From the NCBI RefSeq assembly GCF_016586165.1, contig NZ_BCPR01000047.1, forward strand, positions 1 through 36,445: a stretch of DNA of 36,445 bases, in the 5' to 3' direction. Numbering within the stretch: position 1 is the first letter of the stretch; every line of letters starts with the position of its first letter. The translations under genes were made by a program, and so were the position numbers. Origin of the DNA: Dyella sp. EPa41. Its GTDB lineage: Bacteria > Pseudomonadota > Gammaproteobacteria > Xanthomonadales > Rhodanobacteraceae. Positions 16,210 to 24,718 of this stretch are shown here, in pieces. Under the pieces are notes generated by a model. The model was not told where the DNA came from. It made no database searches and worked only from the letters and a program-made list of their open reading frames with translations.

Positions 16210-16907
16210 TGTCGCGTCCGCCGATCCTCGATCCGCTGGAGGCCTATGCGCTGTGGGCACCGCATTACCCGGCGCGCGCGCACAACCCGGTGATGCAGGC
16301 GGAAGAGCGTGCCATGCTCGCCTTGCTGCCCGGGAGCCTGAGTGGCTATTCGGTGCTTGATGCCGGCTGCGGCAGCGGGCGCTACGTGCTGCATGCGCTG
16401 GCACGCGGCGCCACGCGCGTGACCGGCGTGGATGCTTCGCCCGCCATGCTCTACCGCGCCAGCGAGGAACTGGCCAACCTGCCGGCCAGCGCCACCGTGG
16501 AGCTGGTGCAGGGTGATGTCACGCAGCTGCCGATGCCCAATGCCTGGGCCGATCTCACGCTGAGCGGCCTGGTGCTGGGTCATCTCGACGACCTCGAAAG
16601 CGCATTGGCCGAGTTGCGGCGCGTGACGCGTCCCGGCGGCCAGCTGTTGTGCAGCGACGTGCATCCGATCGGGCACGCGCTGGGTTGGCTGCGGGATTTC
16701 AGGTCGGGCGGCCAGCGCTATGCGGTGCGCCACATTACCCATCTGTACAGCCACTGGCACGCCGCCTGTGCGGCGCTGGGGCTGGAGATCGAACACGTGG
16801 TCGAGCCCATGCTGGACCCGTCGGACATTCCCGAAGGCGCACGTTTCGATCCGGTGGCGTTGGAGGTGCCGGTAGCCATCGTGTTCCAGCTGCGACGGAC
16901 GCCCTGA
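16206..16907 (+). CDS. Class I SAM-dependent methyltransferase (second of two)
   Basis: The 233-aa protein starts at ATG 16206, overlapping the amidohydrolase stop. Motif I is SVLDAGCGSGRYVLHAL (around residue 50), followed by VTGVDASPAMLYRA, VQGDVTQLPMPNAWADLTLSGLVLGHLDD and the LRRVTRPGGQLLCSD strand: a standard small-molecule (UbiE/BioC-like, Methyltransf_11) methyltransferase. The opening LEAYALWAPHYPA matches the usual start of this group. The substrate is unknown; it is distinct in sequence from the methyltransferase at 14085, so the operon product probably has two methylated positions. Confidence 0.88.
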   Translation: MMSRPPILDPLEAYALWAPHYPARAHNPVMQAEERAMLALLPGSLSGYSVLDAGCGSGRYVLHALARGATRVTGVDASPAMLYRASEELANLPASATVELVQGDVTQLPMPNAWADLTLSGLVLGHLDDLESALAELRRVTRPGGQLLCSDVHPIGHALGWLRDFRSGGQRYAVRHITHLYSHWHAACAALGLEIEHVVEPMLDPSDIPEGARFDPVALEVPVAIVFQLRRTP

Positions 16908-16927
16908 GGCTTTCCCGGACCACGCCC

Positions 16928-18433
16928 ATGGCCAACACCCTGCTGATCAATCCCACCATCACCTCGCGCAACAGCGCACGGTTTCCGCTGTCGCTGCTGA
17001 ACCTTGCATCCACGCTGGACCGCACCGGCAGCAGCCGCATCGTCGACGGCAATGTCGACCGCGACGTGGTCAACGAGGCATTGCGCGCGATGGAGAGCGA
17101 GCGGTTCCATGCCGTGGGCATCAGCGTGATGGGCGGCCCGCAACTGGCGCCGGCCATCGCGCTGTCCAAGGCGATTCGCGAGCGTCATCCGCGCGTGCCG
17201 ATCACCTGGGGTGGCTACTTCCCGACGCTCAACACCGAGGCGGCGCTAGCAGCGCCGTACGTGGACTACGCCATCCGGGGGCAGGGCGAGCAGACCTTCA
17301 GCGAACTGGTCGCGGCCTTGGGCAAGGCCGCCGTGCCCGATGTCAGCCGTATCGACGGCCTGTCGTGGAAGCAGGGCGCCACCATCGTGCACAACGCCCC
17401 TCGTCGTTTTACCTATGCCGATCCGGGCCGCGTGCTGCCCTACGACAAGCTGGGCGACCCGCGCCGCTACCTCGCGCGCACCTACCTCGGCCGTCGCACG
17501 GTGGCGCACCAGGCCGCGATCGGCTGTCGTTTCCACTGCACCTTCTGCGGCGTGGCGGCGATGTTCGGCGGCACCACGATGCTGTCGTCGGCGGAGCGCC
17601 TGGAGCGCGACCTGCGCTATTTCAAGCATGAGCTGGGCGCCGACTCGGTGCAGTACTTCGACAACAACTTCTTCGATCGCGAGGAGGACATGCTCCCGCT
17701 GCTCGAAGTGATGGCGCGCCATGAGCTGCCCTGGTGGTGTTTTGCCCGTTCGGACGCGCTGCTGAAGCTGTCCGACCAGGCGTGGAAGCTGGTGCGCAAG
17801 AGCAGGCTGCGGATGGCCTACATCGGTGCGGAGTCGCCCAGCGGCCAGATGCTCAAGGAGATCCGCAAGGGCACGCGTCCCGACCAGACGGTGGCGGTGG
17901 TGGAGGCATGCCGGCGGCATGGCGTGATTCCCGAGCTGTCCTTCATGGTCGCGCCGCCGGAGAACACCGAAGAGGAGACCGAACACACCTTCGAGTTCAT
18001 CCGCGAGCTGAAGAAGATCAATCCGCACACCGAGATCGTCATCTACGTCTACACGCCGTTGCCCGTCCACAGCCAGCACGAAAAGGACCGCGCCAGGCGG
18101 CCGTCCGCGCCGCTGTTCGACCTCAACGGCGAGCCCGTGGTTTTCCCGACGACGGTGGAAGAGTGGGCGCAGCCGCAGTGGGTCAACTACACCTGCCACG
18201 CGGATGCGCCGTGGCTGACCGACCGCATGCGCCAGCGCATCCACGATTTCGTCACCGTGCTGCGTTGCCGCTATCCCACCGTGCAGGACATGCGTTCGCC
18301 GCCGTGGGCCAAGCGTGCGCTGAGCACGGCGGCGTCATGGCGTTATCGCTTCCGTCGCTACGACCGGCCGTGGGAGCTCAATCTCGCCAATCGCCTGGTG
18401 CGCCTGCGCATGCCGCAGGTCTCGGGGCTCTGA
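16928..18433 (+). CDS. Radical SAM enzyme with B12-binding-like N-terminal domain (first of two)
   Basis: The 501-aa protein starts at ATG 16928. Residues about 1-145 form a cobalamin-binding-like Rossmann domain (LLINPT, AVGISVMGGPQLAPAI, ITWGGYFPT, YAIRGQGEQTF). The radical SAM domain has the cluster motif Cys200-x3-Cys204-x2-Cys207 (GCRFHCTFCGV) and later YIGAESPSGQMLKEIRKG and MVAPPENTEEE, as in the BchE/HpnJ-like group. Such enzymes do radical methylations, cyclisations or rearrangements on unactivated carbons. The adjacent methyltransferases, amidohydrolase and glycosyltransferases suggest modification of a sugar or small aglycone; the reaction cannot be named. Confidence 0.9.
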   Translation: MANTLLINPTITSRNSARFPLSLLNLASTLDRTGSSRIVDGNVDRDVVNEALRAMESERFHAVGISVMGGPQLAPAIALSKAIRERHPRVPITWGGYFPTLNTEAALAAPYVDYAIRGQGEQTFSELVAALGKAAVPDVSRIDGLSWKQGATIVHNAPRRFTYADPGRVLPYDKLGDPRRYLARTYLGRRTVAHQAAIGCRFHCTFCGVAAMFGGTTMLSSAERLERDLRYFKHELGADSVQYFDNNFFDREEDMLPLLEVMARHELPWWCFARSDALLKLSDQAWKLVRKSRLRMAYIGAESPSGQMLKEIRKGTRPDQTVAVVEACRRHGVIPELSFMVAPPENTEEETEHTFEFIRELKKINPHTEIVIYVYTPLPVHSQHEKDRARRPSAPLFDLNGEPVVFPTTVEEWAQPQWVNYTCHADAPWLTDRMRQRIHDFVTVLRCRYPTVQDMRSPPWAKRALSTAASWRYRFRRYDRPWELNLANRLVRLRMPQVSGL

Positions 18434-18437
18434 ACCG

Positions 18438-19580
18438 GTGGCCTCGCTGCACGTCGCCCAGATCAATTTCATACCTCCGCCGGCCACCTGGGAACCGGGC
18501 GAGGTGTTCCGGCATTGGCCGTCGCTGCCCAACGTGGCCGAAGCGGTACGCGGCAGCGGAACACGCGTGACGGTGATCCAGTTGGCGTCGCGCGCGGCGC
18601 GCATCGGGCGCCACGGCGTGGACTATCGCTTCGAGAGCATCGAGGGTGCGCCGCGGCCGGCCGATCGCGGCCGTCTCGTCGCGCGCGTGCTCGAATCCCT
18701 CGATGTCAATGTCGATGTCATCCATGTCAACGGGCTGGGCTTCGGCGAGGAAACCTTCGCCTTGGCAGGCCGCCTGCCTGACGTGCCCATCGTGCTGCAG
18801 GACCACGCCAATCGTCCGCCGCGCTGGTGGCAGCGGCCGCTGTGGCGCCGGTGGTATCGCGTGGCCTCGGGCATGGCTTTCACCGCCATCGAGCAGGCGA
18901 GGCCCTTCGTCGATGCCGGCCTGTTCGAGGCGTCGCTGCCCTTGTTTGCCATTCCCGAATCCAGCAGCCACTTCGAGCCGGGAAGCCGTATGCGGGCGCG
19001 GCTCGAGGCGGGGATGCATGGCGATCCCTGCGTGCTGTGGGTGGGGCATCTCAATCGCAACAAGGACCCGCTGACGATGCTCGAAGGCGTGGCCCAGGCC
19101 ACTTCGCGATTGCCGGGCCTGCAGCTGTGGTGCGCCTTCGGCAGCGCGCCGCTGATGGACGAGGTTCGGCAACGCATCGACGGCGATGCGCGACTGGCCG
19201 GTCGCGTCCATCTCATGGGCAGGGTGGAGCATGCGCGCGTGGAGACGCTCATGCGCGCCGCGGACATCTACCTCTCGGCCAGCCATGTGGAAGGCAGCGG
19301 CTACGCACTGCTGGAGGCCATGGCGTGCGGCGCCATGCCGTTGGTGACCGACATTCCGTCGTTCCGCTCGTTCACGGCGGGCGGCACGGTAGGGCGCCTC
19401 TGGCCGCGTGGCGACGCCGCGGCGCTTGCGGCCGCCTTGGTCGGCGCGGCGGTCGAATCGGCCTCGCGCGAACAGGTGCGCGCCCATTTCGAGGCGAGGC
19501 TGTCGTTCGAGGTGGTGGGGCGACTGTGGTCTCGCGCGTATGCGCAATTGATCGAGCAACGCCTGCGGAGAGCATCGTGA
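18438..19580 (+). CDS. Family 4 glycosyltransferase (first of two)
   Basis: The 380-aa protein starts at GTG 18438, 4 bp after the radical SAM stop. It has GT-B features: N-terminal domain ending in QDHANRPPRWW, then the C-terminal donor domain opening with CVLWVGHLNRNKDPLTMLEGV, RVHLMGRV and the ASHVEGSGYALLEAMACGAMPLVTD donor-binding motif (E-x7-E type; Glu of VEGSGYALLE). It should transfer a sugar from an activated donor in the cytoplasm. The next GT4 gene overlaps its stop (GTGA). Confidence 0.9.
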   Translation: MASLHVAQINFIPPPATWEPGEVFRHWPSLPNVAEAVRGSGTRVTVIQLASRAARIGRHGVDYRFESIEGAPRPADRGRLVARVLESLDVNVDVIHVNGLGFGEETFALAGRLPDVPIVLQDHANRPPRWWQRPLWRRWYRVASGMAFTAIEQARPFVDAGLFEASLPLFAIPESSSHFEPGSRMRARLEAGMHGDPCVLWVGHLNRNKDPLTMLEGVAQATSRLPGLQLWCAFGSAPLMDEVRQRIDGDARLAGRVHLMGRVEHARVETLMRAADIYLSASHVEGSGYALLEAMACGAMPLVTDIPSFRSFTAGGTVGRLWPRGDAAALAAALVGAAVESASREQVRAHFEARLSFEVVGRLWSRAYAQLIEQRLRRAS

Positions 19581-20689
19581 AGCTCGCCCTGGTGGTGCCG
19601 GGCGGGGTGGACCGCACGGGCGAGTTCCGGGTCATCCCGGTATTGCTCGCGTTGATCGAACGGCTGGCGCGCGTGCATGAAGTGCACGTGTTCGCGCTGC
19701 GGCAGGAGCCTGCGCCGGATTGCTGGGAGCTTGCCGGTTCGACGGTGCACAATATCGGCGACGGCTGGTCGCGCGTTCGCGCCATCGCCGCCATCCGGGG
19801 CGAACACCGCCGCCAGCCCTTCGACGTGGTGCAAGCGATCTTCTCCGGTTCCTGCGGCTTGGTCGCGGTGGCCGCCGCCAGGTTGCTGGGCCTGCCGAGC
19901 CTGGTGCATGTCGCGGGCGGCGAACTCGTCGCCATGCATGACATCGACTACGGCGGTCGCCGCCGCTGGAAAGGGCGGCTGCGCGAGGCAGTGGTGCTGC
20001 GCGCCGCGGACGTCGTGACGGGAGCCAGCGGGCCCATCGTCGACTCGCTGCGCGCGCTGGGCATCAAGGCACGTCGGGTACCGCTCGGCGTCGACCTGCG
20101 CTCCTGGCCGCCGGTCTGTCCGCGCGAACGTCGCAGCGAAACGGCGCGGCTCATCCACGTCGCCAGCCTCAATCGCGTGAAGGACCAGCCGACCCTGCTG
20201 CGCGCGCTTGCCGTGTTGGCGCGGCAGGGCGTGGCGTTCCGGATGGATATCGTCGGCGTGGATACGCTGCAGGGCGAAGTGCATGACCTAGTGCGCCAGC
20301 TCGACCTCGAACGCCACGTGCGCCTGCTCGGCTTCAAGACCCAGCGCGAGTTGCGGCCACTGATGGAAGCGGCCGACCTGCTCGTCATGTCCTCGTGCCA
20401 TGAGGCGGGACCGCTCGTTTTGCTGGAGGCCGCCGCCGTGGGCGTGCCTACGGTGGGTACGGCGGTGGGGCATATCGCCGAATGGACGCCGGCCGCGGCG
20501 CTGGCGGTGCCGGTGGGCGACTGGCGGGCGCTGGCGGGGGCTGTAGCGCGTGTGCTGGCCGATGAGCCGCTGCGCCTGCGCATGGCGTTGGCGGCGCAGC
20601 GCAAGGCCATGCTGGAGGACGCCGATTACACCGCCAAGTCGTTCGAGACGCTGTACCTGCAGCTGCTTACGGACGGCCTCGACGACTGA
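19577..20689 (+). CDS. Family 4 glycosyltransferase (second of two)
   Basis: The 370-aa protein starts at GTG 19577, overlapping the previous stop by four bases. N-terminal GT-B half: KLALVVPGGVDRTGEFRVIP and LVHVAGGELVAMHDIDYGG. Donor half: LIHVASLNRVKDQPTLLRAL, RHVRLLGFKTQRELRPLMEAADLLVMSS, then CHEAGPLVLLEAAAVGVPTVGT (E-x7-E). It is the last gene of the six-gene operon and ends 9 bp from the convergent nucleotidyltransferase gene. Confidence 0.9.
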   Translation: MKLALVVPGGVDRTGEFRVIPVLLALIERLARVHEVHVFALRQEPAPDCWELAGSTVHNIGDGWSRVRAIAAIRGEHRRQPFDVVQAIFSGSCGLVAVAAARLLGLPSLVHVAGGELVAMHDIDYGGRRRWKGRLREAVVLRAADVVTGASGPIVDSLRALGIKARRVPLGVDLRSWPPVCPRERRSETARLIHVASLNRVKDQPTLLRALAVLARQGVAFRMDIVGVDTLQGEVHDLVRQLDLERHVRLLGFKTQRELRPLMEAADLLVMSSCHEAGPLVLLEAAAVGVPTVGTAVGHIAEWTPAAALAVPVGDWRALAGAVARVLADEPLRLRMALAAQRKAMLEDADYTAKSFETLYLQLLTDGLDD

Positions 20690-20698
20690 CGGGTTGGA

Positions 20699-21909
20699 TT
20701 ATGCCGCCGGCGATTCCAACGCGACACGCACCGCAAACATCATGTCCATGCGCGGCACGGGCTGGGTCAGCCAGGTCAGCATGCGTCGCCTCTGGGGCGC
20801 GGTGACCCAGCGCTGGTCGCGCAGCCACAGCTGCGTGCGCACCATGTCCTTGCGCTGATCGATCGCCTCCTGGGGCGGCGGATGCGGTTCTTCACGTATT
20901 GCGCGGCGTCGCCCAGCGAGCGCGACCATTCGATGCCGGGAAAAGCGTGCAGCCACAGGTCGGAGCAGGACACCTGCGTCAGGGTCTGGCGGCGGGACAT
21001 GGTTCGCAGGATCGCCGGGCACGCGGCATGCAGTCGACTCAGTACCGCCTCGGGAATGGCGCCCGGGTAGTAACGTGCCGCCATCGTCAGCGGCGGAAAC
21101 GCCCACCATGCCGGCCCCACGATGCGTTCGTCGAGGCAGTGGCCCCAGTCGTCCGGTGACATGCGCGCCGACAGCTGGGCAATGTCATGCAAATGCAACA
21201 GGCGCAGGCTGCGGTTGCAGATATTGCCGGCCGCGTGCAGCAGCAGGTGGCTCATCAATGCGCCCGTCGACGGATAGGCATTCAGTCCGTCGTGGGGTTG
21301 CGAGGGATGGATCTGTTCCGAAATGTCCGTCACGGAGACGGGCAGGCGCTCCTGGATGTGGACATGCAGCTCGATATTGATCGGCGTGTCGCGGTGTTCA
21401 CCCAGCACTGCCGGCGGTTCGGCCGCACGCGGCTTGAACACGCGGTGCTTCCATTGCTCGAACGATGTCACGTAGCCGAGTTGCAGCAGCAGTCGCGACG
21501 TCCGCTCGGCGGCCGATCCGTGCACGAGCAGGTCGATGTCCGCCATGGGGCGCTCGCCGGGAACGTAGAGTCCCAGCGCATGCAGCGCGCAGCCTTTCAA
21601 CGGCACCAGGGCCACGCCGGCGGAACGTGCTGCCTGGTCGATCTGCTCCAGCAGGGCCGCGATCCGCAGGTGGCGCAGCGCGACATGCTCGCGCTGGGCG
21701 ACGAGGAAATGCCGCCACTCGGGCACGTCCCACGTGCAGCCCCGGCTGAGCAGGGGCGACACGCCATGCACCGCGGACGACACCGCAGCCAGCCGCCATT
21801 CCAGCTCGCTCCAGTCGGGCGTCGCGCTTCCCGGCTGCGCCAGCTCCGCCGCCAGCGCTTCGGTGGTGCGGCGCAGGCCATCCTTGATGATCTTCAGTGG
21901 AGGCAGCAT
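20699..21909 (-). pseudogene. Nucleotidyltransferase-fold protein (PF14907 type) with a frameshift near its C-terminus
   Basis: The minus-strand gene starts at ATG 21909. The N-terminal domain has VPLKGCALHALGLY and ERPMADIDLLV (Asp124, Asp126), the KG...D-x-D pattern of the NTP_transf_5 family, which occurs with HprK-like kinases and exporters in peptide and glycan clusters. After about residue 343 the reading frame turns into Arg-rich nonsense and stops at 20776, while the plus-one frame continues a good protein-like sequence (MVRTQLWLRDQRWV, then MLTWLTQPVPRMD) to TAA at 20699. Adding one base to the run of four C (plus-strand GGGG 20872-20875) restores one frame of about 403 aa. It is a real single-base loss or a sequencing error; the catalytic part is intact either way. 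It sits 10 bp downstream of the radical SAM gene. Confidence 0.8.
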
Positions 21910-21919
21910 GAGTCGGCGC

Positions 21920-23407
21920 TCAGAGCGATACCTGGGCCTTGCCCTTCGGCGCCGGCAACGGCATGGCCGGCACGGCTTCCGTGCGGTGCCCGGCCTCGGT
22001 GGCGATCAAGGCGTCCCAACGGGCGTCGAGCGCGATCCACGCACGATCATCCCGCCGCCGCGTCGGGGCCGACGCCTGTTGCAGTACGACCTGCTCGTGC
22101 AGCAGGTCGCGGAAGCTGCGGTAGAAATCGGAGTCGTAGGCGCCGCGGAACATCATGGCGAGGTCGTTGCTTTCGCGCCAATGCGTCTTCTCGCCCAGCT
22201 GCGCCTTCACCTGCTCGTAGAACTTGGTGCCCGGCAGCGGATAGGAGACGCTCACGCCGATATCGTCCGGCGCGGCGCGCTCGATCAGCTCGCGCGTCGC
22301 CAGCAGGTCCGCCAATTGTTCGCCAAGGTAGCCGAGCTGGATGAAGAAGCCGACGCGGATGCCGAGCGCGCCAAGGCGTTCGCGTGCCGCGATCAGGTCG
22401 GCGACATGCGTGCCCTTGTTCATGCGGTCCAGCACGCGTTGGCTGCCGCTCTCGGCGCCCAGCCACGCTTCCGCGCAGCCGGCGCGTTTCAGCGCGGCTG
22501 CCATGCGCTCGCTGATGAGGTCGGCGCGGGTCTGGATGGTGAAGGGCACGGAGCCATCGACCGCTTCGAGATGGTCGGCGAATTCCTCCACCCAGTTCAC
22601 GTGGAAGCCGAAGATGTCGTCGGCCATCCAGACGTGGTCGGGGCGGAAGCTCGCCTTGAGGTGGCTCATTTCCTCGGCTACGTCCTGCGCGGTGCGACGG
22701 TTGTAGTGATTGCCCCAGATCGGTTTCGCGCACCAGTTGCAGCGGAAGGGGCAGCCGCGCGATGCGGCCATGTTGAGGCTGAAGTAGCCGTGCCGCTCCT
22801 GCCACATCGCGCGGTAGCGATCGACGTCGACCAGATCCCACGCCGGATGGCCGACGATGCGCGGATCGGGCGGCAACACGCCGACGCGAGTGAGCCGGGT
22901 TTCGCCGCTGTCCAGCGATGCCACGCCGGCGATGCCCGACACCCAGGTGCGCGTATCGATATCCGGTTCGCGTTCGAGCCGGCCGATAAGCTCGATCAGC
23001 GGCGCAACACCTTCGCCGATCAATACGGCATGCGCGCCCGCGGCAAGAAAGGCGTCGGGCTGGTCCGAGGCATCGGAGCCGGCGACGATCACCCGTGCGC
23101 CGGCGGCACGCGCTTCGCCGATCATCTGGCACGCTGCCTCGCGCATGCGGGCCAGGCACATCTTGGTCAGGTAATTGAAGTTGTCCTCGTAGAGCACGAC
23201 CACGTCGGGCCGTCGTGCGCGCACGTCGTGTCCGAACGATTCCACGTCGTCCGCGAGCATCGCATCGAACAGTGCGACGGCATGGCCCATGCGCCGCAGC
23301 AGCGCAGCGACCTGGATGGTGGCCAGCGGAGGGTAGGGTTTACCGCGCTCCCACTGTTTCCGGTCGAACCTCAGGTAATAGGAATGGCCGACCTGGATTT
23401 TCAGCAT
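21920..23407 (-). CDS. Radical SAM enzyme with B12-binding-like N-terminal domain (second of two)
   Basis: The 495-aa protein starts at ATG 23407 (MLKIQVGHS); an in-frame start at 23461 would add 18 Arg-rich residues that do not look like protein. Residues 1-145: cobalamin-binding-like domain (ATIQVAALLRRMGHAVALFDAM, VIVAGSDASDQPDAFLAAGAHAVLIGEG). The cluster motif is Cys219-x3-Cys223-x2-Cys226 (SRGCPFRCNWCAKPIWG), followed by VWMADDIFGF and WLGAESGSQRVLDRMNKGT. The C-terminus has VSYPLPGTKFYEQVKAQLG, typical of BchE-like enzymes and different from the first copy. It is the first gene of a two-gene minus operon under element E. Confidence 0.9.
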   Translation of the reverse strand: MLKIQVGHSYYLRFDRKQWERGKPYPPLATIQVAALLRRMGHAVALFDAMLADDVESFGHDVRARRPDVVVLYEDNFNYLTKMCLARMREAACQMIGEARAAGARVIVAGSDASDQPDAFLAAGAHAVLIGEGVAPLIELIGRLEREPDIDTRTWVSGIAGVASLDSGETRLTRVGVLPPDPRIVGHPAWDLVDVDRYRAMWQERHGYFSLNMAASRGCPFRCNWCAKPIWGNHYNRRTAQDVAEEMSHLKASFRPDHVWMADDIFGFHVNWVEEFADHLEAVDGSVPFTIQTRADLISERMAAALKRAGCAEAWLGAESGSQRVLDRMNKGTHVADLIAARERLGALGIRVGFFIQLGYLGEQLADLLATRELIERAAPDDIGVSVSYPLPGTKFYEQVKAQLGEKTHWRESNDLAMMFRGAYDSDFYRSFRDLLHEQVVLQQASAPTRRRDDRAWIALDARWDALIATEAGHRTEAVPAMPLPAPKGKAQVSL

Positions 23408-23463
23408 TGCCGGGAAGCCTCTATCGGGGCGCCGGATCCGGCAGGTTCGCCGTCCAGGCACAT
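23401..23463 (-). CDS. Possible 20-codon leader ORF upstream of the second radical SAM gene
   Basis: ATG at 23463 lies 12 bases after promoter element E and the frame ends at TGA 23403-23401, overlapping the radical SAM start by seven bases. No function is suggested by the peptide. Its position parallels the short frames after elements D and F, so translational coupling is possible, but chance cannot be excluded. Confidence 0.25.
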   Translation of the reverse strand: MCLDGEPAGSGAPIEASRQC

Positions 23464-23475
23464 CGCTCAGTTGGA

Positions 23476-23506
23476 CGTGAGTGCCCTGTGGCAGCGCCGG
23501 GGTTGC
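23476..23506 (-). promoter_or_regulatory. Putative ECF promoter, copy E (second radical SAM operon)
   Basis: On the minus strand GCAACC (23506-23501), 15-base spacer, GGCACTCACG (23485-23476). It is 69 bp before the radical SAM start codon, in the 177-bp divergent gap. No equivalent element points the other way towards the HprK-like kinase gene. Confidence 0.75.
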
Positions 23507-23584
23507 CTGCGCGGCAAAAAATATTTGGATGTCCGTACGGGTGGCGATGTGCTATCACATGGCCGGGCTCTTCTCCCCGCATCC

Positions 23585-24607
23585 ATGGCCATTTCTTCTC
23601 TTTCCGACCTCGGCGAAACCAGCCTCGATCCGTTCCTGGAGCGGACCGGCGAGCGCGAGGTCGTACGCGTCCACGCGCTGGGTGGCGATTTCCGTTTCGA
23701 AAGCGACAGCCCCGAGCTGCTGCACCTGGTCCGGCTTGCCTATGCGGGCCTGCCGGCGCACCGCCTGCCGGTATCCGCACCACAGTTCCATATCGAACTG
23801 CGTTTGCTGCCGGGCCGCGCGGGGCAGGGTGCCGGCGAGCCGCCGATGGTGCGTGCGCAGTCGGGAGCAGGCCTGCTGTGTGGCGTGATGGACGAGTGCA
23901 ATTACGTCGTGATGTCGCCGCAGCAGGGCAGGGCCCTGGTGGTCGCTTCGCGCGACATGCTGGCCAACCCCTACCACCTGCGCTACGAACTCATCGAGTT
24001 CGCGGTGTTCACCCTGGCGACGCGCCGGTTGGGCCTGGTGCCCTTGCACGGCGCCTGCGTGGGCCTGCATGGCCGCGGCCTGCTGTTGCTCGGGGCCAGT
24101 GGCGCGGGCAAGTCCACCCTGGCCTTGCACAGCCTGCTGCGCGGGCTGGATTTTCTCGCGGAAGACGCGGTTTTCGTCGAGCCGGCGAGCCTCTGCGCCA
24201 CCGGCGTCGCCAACTTTCTCCACGTGAAGGACGATGCACTCGGCTTCGTCGACGATGGCGCCGTGCAGTCGTGGATTCGCGGCGCGCCGGTGATCCGGCG
24301 CCGCAGCGGCGTGGAGAAACACGAAGCGGATCTGCGGCGTGCCCCCGTTCCGCATGCCACCGGTCCGCTCGAGTTGATCGGCGCCGTATTCGTATCGGGC
24401 CAGCCGGCAAGCGATCCGGGCCGACTGCTGCGCGCCATGCCTGCCGATGCCATCGCTGCGAGGCTGGTGGGAGACCAGCCGTACGCAAGCGGCCAGCCCG
24501 GCTGGCAGGGCTTCCAGCAGCGCATGGTGGAGCGGGGCGCCTACGAGTTGCATCGCGGCGTGCATCCCCAGGCCTCCGTCGATGCCTTGCTGACCCTGCT
24601 CGCCTGA
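23585..24607 (+). CDS. HPr kinase/phosphorylase-like kinase (HprK-related)
   Basis: The 340-aa protein starts at ATG 23585. Its C-terminal half has the HprK fold: PLHGACVG (His155), P-loop LLGASGAGKSTLAL (Gly170-Thr178), and FLAEDAVFV (Glu193, Asp194), the counterpart of the acidic segment after the HprK P-loop. The N-terminal part has VVRVHALGGDFRFESDSPEL, similar to the opening of HprK-related kinases that accompany PqqD-like proteins and nucleotidyltransferases in exosortase or lasso-peptide loci. True HPr kinases act on HPr of the PTS; this relative more likely phosphorylates a peptide or sugar. No PqqD-like or precursor gene is visible here. It is transcribed alone or with the ABC gene; no element of the repeated promoter type precedes it. 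Confidence 0.82.
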   Translation: MAISSLSDLGETSLDPFLERTGEREVVRVHALGGDFRFESDSPELLHLVRLAYAGLPAHRLPVSAPQFHIELRLLPGRAGQGAGEPPMVRAQSGAGLLCGVMDECNYVVMSPQQGRALVVASRDMLANPYHLRYELIEFAVFTLATRRLGLVPLHGACVGLHGRGLLLLGASGAGKSTLALHSLLRGLDFLAEDAVFVEPASLCATGVANFLHVKDDALGFVDDGAVQSWIRGAPVIRRRSGVEKHEADLRRAPVPHATGPLELIGAVFVSGQPASDPGRLLRAMPADAIAARLVGDQPYASGQPGWQGFQQRMVERGAYELHRGVHPQASVDALLTLLA

Positions 24608-24615
24608 CGCGCAAG

Positions 24616-24646
24616 GCAACCGTTTCGCCCCTGGCAGGCACTCACC
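24616..24646 (+). promoter_or_regulatory. Putative ECF promoter, copy D (ABC exporter)
   Basis: GCAACC (24616-24621), 15-base spacer, GGCACTCACC (24637-24646). It starts 9 bp after the kinase stop codon and lies 68 bp before the ABC exporter start. Its presence between two same-strand genes shows that the exporter can be switched on separately from the kinase. Confidence 0.73.
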
Positions 24647-24649
24647 GCC

Positions 24650-24718
24650 ATGGTTGCCCGATACGCCAGCCCGGGGCGTGTATCGGGCAGGCCGTTGTCT
24701 GGCAACGCGGGTGAATGA
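24650..24718 (+). CDS. Possible 22-codon leader ORF upstream of the ABC exporter
   Basis: ATG 24650 falls about where transcription from element D would start, so it could be leaderless. The frame ends at TGA 24716-24718, overlapping the exporter ATG (24715) as ATGA. A long hairpin lies inside it: CCCGATACGCC (24657-24667) pairs with GGCGTGTATCGGG (24675-24687) with a 2-base bulge and a 7-base loop. Peptide function is unknown; a regulatory leader is possible, chance is not excluded. Confidence 0.3.
   Translation: MVARYASPGRVSGRPLSGNAGE
24657..24687 (+). promoter_or_regulatory. Leader hairpin between element D and the ABC exporter
   Basis: An 11-bp stem with one 2-base bulge and a 7-base loop (24668-24674), located after the putative transcription start and before the exporter ATG. 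There is no T tract, so it is not a simple intrinsic terminator; it could affect translation or message stability. Confidence 0.4.

Noticed and set aside
23515-23556. A/T-rich patch with TTGGAT as a sigma-70 promoter for the HprK-like gene
   Set aside because: No -10 hexamer stands at an acceptable distance; the promoter of this gene stays unidentified.
21734-23584. Plus-strand open frame running into the HprK-like kinase from 21734
   Set aside because: Upstream of ATG 23585 it lies opposite the radical SAM gene and promoter E and has no protein-like features; only the part from 23585 is real.
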